Assembly: GCF_000003855.2 (NCBI RefSeq)
Contig: NW_003101645.1
Location: 1-14,148, forward strand
DNA from: Blastomyces gilchristii SLH14081
Taxonomy: Eukaryota; Ascomycota; Eurotiomycetes; Onygenales; Ajellomycetaceae
DNA length: 14,148 nucleotides
Direction of reading: 5' to 3'
Shown here: one piece after another, positions 6,874-14,148 of the stretch
How the letters are laid out: each line of letters opens with the position of its first letter
How positions within the stretch are numbered: the stretch's first letter is position 1
Made by a program: the position numbers and the translations under genes
The notes under the pieces: model-generated
Told to the model about the DNA's origin: nothing
Databases searched by the model: none
Seen by the model: only the letters and a program-made list of their open reading frames with translations

Positions 6874-9800
6874 AGAAGCAGTTTCTATCAGTTAAGAGCT
6901 GCTGATTTAAATAACACAGAACTTGAAGTTCAGATCAGTTAATCATAGCTGACTCATTTTATAAGATATTATCAGCTGCAGCTGTATAATCTCTCATTGA
7001 GAATATCTTCAATCTCTTACTCAAGCTCATTATCTTCTTCTATAATCTCTGACAGTTATCAGTTGAAAGTCAGTTAAGAAGAGAATAAGTCAGTGACAGT
7101 GTAATGAAGCAAGCTTATATAAAAGATATCATGAATTTCTGATAAGATATTAAGACAGTAATTATGATTATCTAGAACTTCTATCACTTTATATCTGATA
7201 TAATGATAATCTAGTGTACAAGATAAATATGTGATTTATATATTCTTAAGATTCAATTATATCAGATCTTCTATCTTATATTATTCAGTAGAGTCTTAAT
7301 AAACATTGATTCAATCTTCTTAATTCTGTTTAGTACTCATTATAAAGACTTCTATTCAATTACAGATATTTCAGAGTTTTATTACTATATTATCAGTGAT
7401 CTGAATCAGACTGCAGAGATTCAGTGTGAACTGTATAATCTCTAAAAGATTTAACATCTTTATATAATAACTATGTGTAAGAAAGAACAGACTTATATCT
7501 ATTAAAATAACATTTTAGTCATTAATAGTAGTCTCTGTATGTAGAAGAAGATTATATCAGTTATCTTATAAGTAATTACAGAATCTATAAAGATAATTCT
7601 TTACAGTCTGAATTATCTATTCTGATGTATTATCAGTCTCAGAGTGATAGATAGTTAATAAACAGTGTATAATCTTAAGAACTTGACAGATTCTTATTCA
7701 GAGAGTACTTATAAATTGACAGTCTTAATTCAATACTATAGATCTCAGTAATTCATATATCTGATAGAATGAGCTCTGTAGAAAAGCTTCAGTGATTTAT
7801 TCAGTATTTATTTTATTATAAGATTTTAATATTATATCTTTACTTAATTAATTTATAATGACTAGAATGTTTCTACAATCTTTACTCTTAGAGAGATTAA
7901 TAGTGAAGTCAATTATTACATCTTATCAGATTCTATCAGAGATATTAAGTGATTTCAGTAGATCTTTTCTATAGTTCTTTTATAAGATAATAGAAGAACA
8001 ATAGTTACAGTTTTAAATAAAGTATTTAATACTATTTAATATCTCAGATTAGTAGAACTCTCAGAAGATCATTCTATACAGTTATTCACAGCCTGAATAA
8101 TCAGTTATATATGAATTATGTATCTCTTATATTATTCAGATATATAAGAGTTCAGAGTGAGAGACTCAGCATCATTTACAGAATTATAAAGTATTATTAT
8201 CATTGATTGAATATTCTGAGATATCAGTTCTTATATATAGTTCTGAGAGAAATCAGGTTACTTCTTGATATACTGTTTTGATAAGTGCTTAAAGAAGTTC
8301 ATCAGTTTGAGCTGTTATATATCATAATTTATTCAGTGTAGATTCAGAGAATGTTCTGATCAGTGAAGTATATATAGTATCATGAATAATCTCATTATAA
8401 TTAACTAATATCTTCAGATTTAAAAGTCAGTGTTCTCAATTTATTCAGTGTATATCTGTCATGTCAGACAGTATATCTTATTCTTATTATAAGAGAACAT
8501 CTGTCATTGAGTTCTGACTACTGAGGCAGTAGTGTATTATAAAATGAAAGTGACTTAGAAACTCTGATTATTACATCTGTTATTTAGTGAGTTTACAGGT
8601 TATTATAAAGTATTTGAGATTCTTATAATCTATAATTATCTCAAATTCAGAGATACTTCAGAGTTCAGAGTCTCATTCTTCTAAATAGTGTATAATTATA
8701 AGAAGTTTCTTATCATAGATCTTATAATTGTATTCAGCAGAACTCAGTTTCTTAGATATAAAGATATATAATCATAGAATATCTTTATTATTATATTATA
8801 ATATCATTTCTTCTATTATATAATCAGAGAAATCAGCTTCAATAACTATCTTATAATCAGAGTTAAATATTATTAGTAGAGAGATATTAATGAATATCTT
8901 CTTTATCTATATAAATGCAGCTTCAGTATCTGCTAATTACTGAAATACTGAGTTCTTCTTAATAAGTTCTGTAAGTGATCTTATAATATCTAAGAAGTTT
9001 TATATGAATCACTGATAGAAGTTAGTAAATTTAATAAAGTTTTATACATCTTTCACAGTACACAGAGCTTTTCATTTAAGAATGATGAAAACTTTCTCAG
9101 AATTTATTTAAATTCTCTTATCAGTTTCTATAATAAAACTCAGATATTTAATACTCTTGACTTTAAAATCATACTTATTAATATCTATCAGTAGTTCTGC
9201 TTCTTATAGTCATTGTAATATCTTCTATACATATTCTTGATATTCTTTTCTAAACTTATCAGTGAAGATGAGAATGTCATTGAGATATATAGATATGAAT
9301 TTATCAAGAAAATCTCAGAGTACTCAGTTAATATACTTCTGAAATATACTGAGAGTATTAGTCAGTCTGAAGAGAATAACTATTTATTTAAAGAGATTAT
9401 ATTATGTTCAGAATACTATAAGTCACTCATCTTCTTCAGTAATATGAATCTTATGAAACACAGTGATAATATCTAGTTTTATAAATCATTGAGCTTATTC
9501 AATACAAGCTAGAGTTTCATTAATAAGAGATAGTGAGTAGTAGTCTTTCTTTATTATTCTGTTTAATTCTTGATAGTTTACACAGAATTAGAGTCTCTTA
9601 TCTGATTTCTTTGTAAAGAGAATAGAGACTGCAGTGAAAGAATTACTAATATATATAAATTCTTTATTCAATAAATTATTGAGTATTCTTTGAAGAAGAA
9701 GAAGTTTATCTTGAGACATATTATAAAGAGAGTCTCATGATAGTTCAGAGTTCTTATTATTCTTCTTCTCTAACTTGATACTATGATTCACTTCAGAACC

Positions 9801-10429
9801 CTGTAAGAAGAGTATATTTATAATATTATCTTATTAAAAGACATCTAGATATTCATAATATTATTGAGAAAGTTTTGTATAAGAATCTGTTATTATAACA
9901 TAGAATAACTTTTCTAGAGTCTTTTTAATATTAGTCAGATTGATAGAATAGATTATTATATAATTCTGCTATTAATAACTTCTTTTTCAGAGTATTTCAT
10001 ATATGTTGATAGAGATCTGTGTCAGATTCATGATCTTATGAATATCATCTTCATGAATTCTATTATTATTAGAGAATATCAAGCTTCTGTTTTAAGTGTT
10101 TAATAAGATGTCTTATTCAGATAGTTAGATAAGTTTTAATATAAGATTATAATCAAGATTATCAACTTCATATACATAGATATCTTTATATTAATATTCT
10201 CTTATATCTATGATTAACTTCATCATGTAACAGATACAAATGTCTTTTAAATTATCAGATTCTGCAAGAAGTCAGAGTTTTGATAAGAGAATATGCTGAA
10301 GATTATAATATCTTATAACTGAAGATTTTATCATTGTATAGTAATATAGATCACTGTCTATCATGACTTTCATATTATACATATTATTAATCACAGTAGA
10401 TATAAGAATTATATTCATTATTATTTTCT

Positions 10430-10436
10430 CTTTAAA
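10430..10436 (-). promoter_or_regulatory. Candidate -1 ribosomal frameshift heptamer, copy B
   Basis: T TTA AAG lies in the gag frame (TTA at 10435-10433), with the gag stop at 10423-10421. Spacing and frames are the same as in copy A. The -1 frame runs on into the protease. Confidence 0.55.
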
Positions 10437-11467
10437 TTATTATTATTCAATCTCTTCAAGCTTCTGTTTATAAATTTAAATAGAAGCTAATCTTTTCTCT
10501 ATTTTATTAAGATATTTTTATAGTTATCTTCTGAATCTTTCTTCACTGTAATGTGATTAATATGAACAGATACTAATTTATTCTTTAAGTAAGAAGATAT
10601 GTAGACTGATCAGCAGTTGAAAGTAATATGTTCTGATTGATTACAGTTAATATATACTTTATATTAATATTAATCAGCAACTTCTTTGAGAGTGATTTCA
10701 GAGACTTAGAAGCCTGTTTAAACAGTGAAAACTCTTACTTATATATAGATATTTGAATCTATTCAGTTTATAATATCTGTATTATTACTGTTCTTCAGTG
10801 CATATGTATAAGTGACTGAGATATAACATCTTCTATCACTGTTCTATATACTCTTGAGCTTGATAAGATGATCATTCAATGTTCAGAGCTGTGTATAAAA
10901 GTCTTTATAAGTTGAGTCTTTATTTACACTTATGAGAGTCTGTAAGAGTTTGAAAGTTAATATCTTCTTAAGCATGCTAATCTTTATTCAATTCTCTCAA
11001 GATTAATCATCTGCTTCTAAGATCTTGATATTAAAGTTAGAGATAAATATTATAAGAGAAATATTTCTCTGTCAAATATTCTGTAATTAATCTAATACTT
11101 TCTATTACATAGCAGTGTCTTGAAACAGAATATTAAGATGTTTAATAATATTATCAGATATTCATAACACTGATTCACATGCTTTCATTTATGAATGAAA
11201 CTTCTGTTTCATGTAATTCTTTAATTATCTATTAATATACTAATCTTGATTAGTTAATAAACTGATAATATCTTCATCTACACTCAGTTTCATGAGTATT
11301 TTCATTCTTCATGATGAGTAGAGAGTGAGATCAGAAGTATTAAAATATATGAGAGTATCTAAGTATTCTTTCAGCACTTTTGTATTTAATTCTGTAGATG
11401 TTGAAATTGCATGAGTTAATCATTGAATCTCTTTGTATTGAAGTTGTTAAGTCATATGTATATCTGC

Positions 11468-11469
11468 TA
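11468..11469. other. TA target-site duplication of the pogo element (left; right copy 13445-13446)
   Basis: Copy A has one uninterrupted TA at the equivalent site (gcTAttta, 5560-5561). In copy B the sequence breaks exactly at TA and resumes at TA on the other side, the signature of Tc1/mariner/pogo insertion. Confidence 0.9.
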
Positions 11470-11546
11470 ACCGTGCTATGCTTACTCACTCTCTGTAGTG
11501 AGTGCGCCACAGCGTATGGAAAACCACACTGTAAAGAAAATATTTT
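11470..11546 (+). repeat. Left terminal inverted repeat of the pogo element
   Basis: These 77 bp match the reverse complement of 13368-13444 with about seven differences, all transitions and several at CpG. The repeat contains a short palindrome, ACTCAC...GTGAGT, which may be a transposase-binding sub-site. Confidence 0.93.
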
Positions 11547-11571
11547 GAATATAGTAATCTTCAAAAATTAA

Positions 11572-13320
11572 TTAATAATCACCATCACATCTATCTATAA
11601 CATAAAGATTATCTATATACTCATTAGAAGGTGTAGAATCCACTGTAAGTTGAGATTCTATAGAATTATCTTATTGTGGTTGAGTGGCTGTAGATTTTGT
11701 AGGTTTGATTCCAATCAATCAAAGAGTCTTATTGAATGTCTTTTTCATCTCATCTGCTCTACAGGTCGCAATCTTGCAATTGACATTCTTAATAGTGAGA
11801 ACTTCACCTACTTGCACCTGCCTGCAGGAGAATTTGATAACTCAATATCTATTTACTCAATAATGATCTGCAAGTTCACTCTCACAGTGCGTGTTCAATT
11901 CTGCCTGGATCATGCTATCCTTGAAGATCTTGTTCAACCGCCTTGTCAAACCAGGTGTAAGGGTATTCTTCACATCTTCTAAGATCTTGACTGCTGCATT
12001 GATTTGATGATGTAGTTTTGCAACTGTCTCTGAGAAGATTAATTGCAAGGAGGCAGTTAACAGTCAATCTGCAGATAGCGGGGTAAAGTGATTGCATACA
12101 TCACCATCACCATCATATATGTTGAGATCCGGGGCATCATCAATGGTAAGAGGTCTCAATCAATTGAGAATTATATCGTGATTAACTGGATACATTTCAC
12201 AGTCAGCAAAGCCAGCTCTCACAGTGTCAGGTTTGAATGCTTGTAGTCAGATGCTCTTCAGATTAGCAAGGAATTGTCTGTTATCATACTGCTTATATCT
12301 GTAGTGAGCAGCCTCATTAACTGTCTTTGTATGATAATGCTTATACTGCTGAAAAGGTACATTATCAAGAGATTGTAGAATATGACTTGTATAAGATGAG
12401 AATCTGAACAGAATAATCTTATAAAGATTGCAGTATTAAATGAATTCTTCTATGAGATGAGAATCATGATTATTCATTAATAGCAGTTGATGACTGCTCA
12501 TTTGACACTTTTTTGTCATCTTATTGAATCACTTGATTCATTCAAATCCAATCTCATCATTTGTAAAGCCAGACTCAGATGTGATGATGATGTAGTTGTC
12601 AGATAAGTTGAAGTGTGTATATCAATTCTCTAGATGAACCTTCAATTTCATTATAATTAATGAATTCAATACTGTGTCATCTGCACTGATATACTTCATC
12701 ACTGTTATTAATCTATAAGAGTATGATGACTGTATAACAGAATTCATGTCTTTAAAGATGATTATAACTCACTGTTTATATTCTTCTTCTTCTTGAAATT
12801 CAATCTCATCAAAGTTGTAGATATTGCAGCAAAAAAATTGATATTGATTGAAGACAGCTTTATATTGATTAAATCAGTTGATAATGAAGCTTATATCCTT
12901 ACAAGACACTCATTTTGAATTCATGAGTTTTTGCTTGACTTATTTGTAATCTGACAGGCATTTGATAAATTGATATATTCATATCTTGCTTACTATGAGA
13001 GATGCAGTCTCTGAATCTGTATAATGCTGTCTTAACATGCAGTTCACAGCAGCTTCAATATGCTCAATGATGAGTGGGCAAAAATTAATATTCAACTGAT
13101 GAATTCATATCTTAATTGTCTCTTCCTGGCTGTCATTCAATGCTCAATTCAGTGAAACTCTCATAGTCCTTGATTTCTTTCCATTGATTCTCTCATACAA
13201 GGTGACATATGAGACTTTGAATTCTTACAACAGAGACATGATTTTTAATTTTGAATTGCTTTTATATGTGTCAACAGCTTTTTGCAACTGCTTCTCAGTG
13301 TAATTAGAAGATTTAGACAT
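11572..13320 (-). pseudogene. pogo/Fot1-type transposase, 582 codons, about 19 in-frame stops, no frameshift
   Basis: One frame runs from ATG 13320 (MSKSSNYTEKQLQKAV) to TAA 11574-11572 with no indel. The N-terminal part (codons 1-60) fits the Psq-type helix-turn-helix of pogo transposases. A CENP-B-type second DNA-binding domain follows (about 60-130). The catalytic domain has IYNFDE with Asp at codon 171 (12810-12808). The second Asp is replaced in LLLMNNHDSH (Asn 282). The third is kept in SLDN (Asp 318), so the last pair has DD35D spacing. YKHYH and FKPDTVRAGF further on also fit the family. Internal stops are about 15 TGA and 4 TAA, as expected from TGG or CGA codons hit by transitions. 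The Asp282Asn change and the stops make it inactive. Confidence 0.93.
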
Positions 13321-13367
13321 GGTTATAATTAATGATGATTATTTGAAGATGAAGAATGAAGATATTG

Positions 13368-13444
13368 AAAATATTTTCTTTACAGTGTGGTTTTCTGTAT
13401 GCTGTGACACACTCACTACAGAGAGTGAGTAAGCATGACACGGT
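13368..13444 (-). repeat. Right terminal inverted repeat of the pogo element
   Basis: It is the partner of 11470-11546. Read on the minus strand it starts ACCGTGTCATGC. It has lost CpG sites that the left repeat keeps (gtgtgtc in place of gtgcgcc). Confidence 0.93.
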
Positions 13445-13540
13445 TATCTGTTACTGTTGTAATTTCAACATTGCTTAAAGTCACTGTGATATTACTTCTA
13501 TACTCATGCTTGAGAGTTCTCTCATATTATCATTAGACAT

Positions 13541-13846
13541 GATTATATTATTTGTCAGATATGTAATATCTGTGAAATCTGAAGAAGTATAATTATATTC
13601 TTATACATCTGAATGTCAGAACTCTTGAGTCTTTCACTGATATTCTCTTATAAGATCTTATTACAGAGTCAGAGTAACTGATAAGCAAGCTTTTATCTAA
13701 GAACTCAGTATTCACTTTAACTGACTGTTTCTCTTTTCTTATATACTATTACATATTCAGATATCTCTTAATAAATAATCATTTCTAATGAGAAGATAAT
13801 GTGTGAATAATCATTTCTAATAAGAAGATAATGAATATTTTTCTAG
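13541..13846 (-). other. 5' leader of copy B
   Basis: This is 306 bp between the truncated 5' LTR and the gag ATG. No gene is visible. It has two tandem units on a 32-bp period (13774-13805 and 13806-13833) built on aataatcatttctaat. The LTR-proximal end reads CTAGAAAAATATTC on the minus strand, again without a TGG-type primer-binding site. Confidence 0.7.
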
Positions 13847-13933
13847 TGTAAGAAGTATACACTGAATAGATTGATATGATATTGATAGGTCTTATATAAC
13901 AAAGAGAAAAATGTTAGAGAAGGAAAAGAAAGA
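13847..13933 (-). repeat. Partial 5' LTR of copy B
   Basis: Only the final 87 bp of the LTR (minus-strand orientation) remain. It ends within ggaaaagaaaga, where a LINE tail joins. It includes the TATATAAG box at 13898-13891. Confidence 0.9.
13891..13898 (-). promoter_or_regulatory. TATA box candidate in the 5' LTR of copy B
   Basis: TATATAAG lies at the same place as in the other LTRs. The upstream U3 part of this LTR is missing, so any promoter would be incomplete. Confidence 0.45.
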
Positions 13934-13953
13934 TTATTATTATTATTATTATT
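13933..13953 (-). repeat. (ATT)7 microsatellite, tail of the right LINE
   Basis: Seven ATT units follow the broken LTR and lead into CTTCAATTATAG, the reverse of the left LINE's TTGAAG(AAT)n end. Confidence 0.9.
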
Positions 13954-14148
13954 CTTCAATTATAGATGTATGCAGTCAGAGACTATGACATCTACCTGAG
14001 AACCTTTAGTTCTCAGGGTTTTCCTATATCTATAGAGTCAACTATTATACACTTATCAATTTCAGATATGCAAATCAGAAAATTCCAGCTCAGAATACAA
14101 AAACTGTTTACAAATTGCAGTATTTCACACCTATTAATACTTTGAAAT
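13933..14148 (-). mobile_element. 3' end of a probable LINE, right copy
   Basis: It is the reverse complement of 330-560, at roughly nine identical bases in ten by eye, including the hairpin (13995-14017). It runs off the window end. Its tail sits inside the 5' LTR of copy B, so it inserted after B. No coding sequence of this copy is in the window. Confidence 0.7.

Larger units (their letters stand above)
6858..10436 (-). pseudogene. pol: Pol polyprotein of copy B, degenerate
   Basis: The frame is continuous from TTT at 10436 to TAA at 6860-6858, which touches the LTR. The protease catalytic Asp is kept, but DSG reads DSD (10358-10350). RT keeps KLDI, but YLDD is YLND (9287-9276), which would abolish polymerase activity. 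RNase H keeps the Asp that A lost (GAT, 8834-8832). Integrase keeps its first Asp (7910-7908), lost in A, but its second Asp is Asn, as in A. The chromodomain region lies at about 7080-6858. Many in-frame stops remain. No indel was found between protease and the pol end, so the 4-bp RT deletion in A is private to A. Confidence 0.88.
11470..13444 (-). mobile_element. pogo/Fot1-type DNA transposon inserted in copy B gag
   Basis: This 1,975-bp element has 77-bp terminal inverted repeats starting ACCGTG, a TA target duplication and one transposase gene occupying nearly all the interior. This is the layout of Fot1/Pot2/pogo elements of fungi (Tc1/mariner superfamily, DD35D type). It must be younger than copy B. 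Its left third (about 11470-12250) still has many CC, GG and CG dinucleotides and few transitions, while the right part resembles the surrounding decayed DNA. Confidence 0.93.
10421..13540 (-). pseudogene. gag: Gag polyprotein of copy B, split by the pogo insertion
   Basis: The ATG at 13540-13538 lies in the same sequence context as the copy A gag start. The TA target lies about 32 codons in, where the 1,975-bp pogo element interrupts gag. Leaving out the insert and one TA copy, the start is in frame with the main gag frame and with TAA at 10423-10421. The knuckle keeps the same Y-x2-C-x4-H-x4-C form as A, so loss of the first Cys may predate the split of the copies. The 54-bp RS-repeat of A is absent. 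Several in-frame stops are present. Confidence 0.82.
6493..13933 (-). mobile_element. Ty3/gypsy chromovirus retrotransposon, copy B (interrupted and truncated)
   Basis: It has the same family and orientation as copy A. Without the 1,975-bp pogo insertion and its TA duplication it is about 5.46 kb. The 3' LTR (6493-6857) carries a 55-bp tandem duplication. The 5' LTR keeps only 87 bp before a LINE tail replaces the rest. Gag and pol reading frames are free of indels relative to the presumed parent, unlike A, but are full of stops. Differences from A are mostly transitions. Confidence 0.92.

Noticed and set aside
9237..9476. Plus-strand ORF of 79 codons
   Set aside because: It is antisense to the RT of copy B, across the YLND motif, and has no motif of its own.
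11340..11564. Minus-strand ORF crossing the pogo/gag junction
   Set aside because: It joins the terminal inverted repeat to copy B gag in a frame that is not the gag frame. It is a chance chimera and not a captured gene.
11650..11982. Plus-strand ORF of 110 codons, the longest in the window
   Set aside because: It is antisense to the C-terminal part of the pogo transposase frame. Its length reflects the less-mutated left part of that element.
11915..12097. Minus-strand ORF of 60 codons
   Set aside because: It is in a different frame from the transposase, which the neighbouring motifs define.
330..14148. The outer inverted arms as terminal repeats of one giant transposon
   Set aside because: The arms end inwardly in simple AAT repeats joined to broken LTRs, and the left one continues outwards into a LINE-like coding tail. 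Two LINE 3' ends explain this better.

Overview
This window holds no host gene that I can recognise. It is an A+T-rich block of dead, nested transposable elements of the kind found in the heterochromatin of filamentous ascomycete fungi. The element types point there: a Ty3/gypsy chromovirus, a pogo/Fot1-type DNA transposon and a probable LINE. So does the decay, which is almost all C-to-T and G-to-A transitions, as in repeat-induced point mutation (RIP). The species cannot be named from the sequence.

Layout: 1-560 is the 3' end of a probable LINE (+), ending in (AAT)11. 561-6281 is chromovirus copy A (-), with two LTRs, a leader, gag and pol. 6282-6492 is a 211-bp piece of a third chromovirus copy (C) in the opposite orientation. 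6493-13933 is chromovirus copy B (-), whose 5' LTR is cut short. 11470-13444 is a 1,975-bp pogo/Fot1-type element inserted into the gag of copy B, flanked by a duplicated TA. 13933-14148 is a second LINE 3' end (-), a mirror image of the left one.

The chromovirus reads on the minus strand: 5' LTR, leader, gag with a CCHC-type knuckle, then pol in the -1 frame (protease, reverse transcriptase, RNase H, integrase, chromodomain). The pol stop codon touches the 3' LTR. Both copies carry T TTA AAG in the gag frame, four codons before the gag stop, exactly where -1 slippage would enter pol. This looks like an inherited programmed frameshift. Every coding region carries many in-frame stops, so nothing here should make functional protein.

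The most unusual signal is the base context of decay. In 1261-1800 there is not one CC, GG or CG dinucleotide, while CA, TG, CT and AG are common. This suggests C-to-T change where C is followed by C or G, unlike the CpA-preferring RIP of Neurospora. The pogo element escaped most of this in its left third. Inferred order of events: copy C first, then A and B, then the pogo element into B and the LINEs into the outer LTRs.
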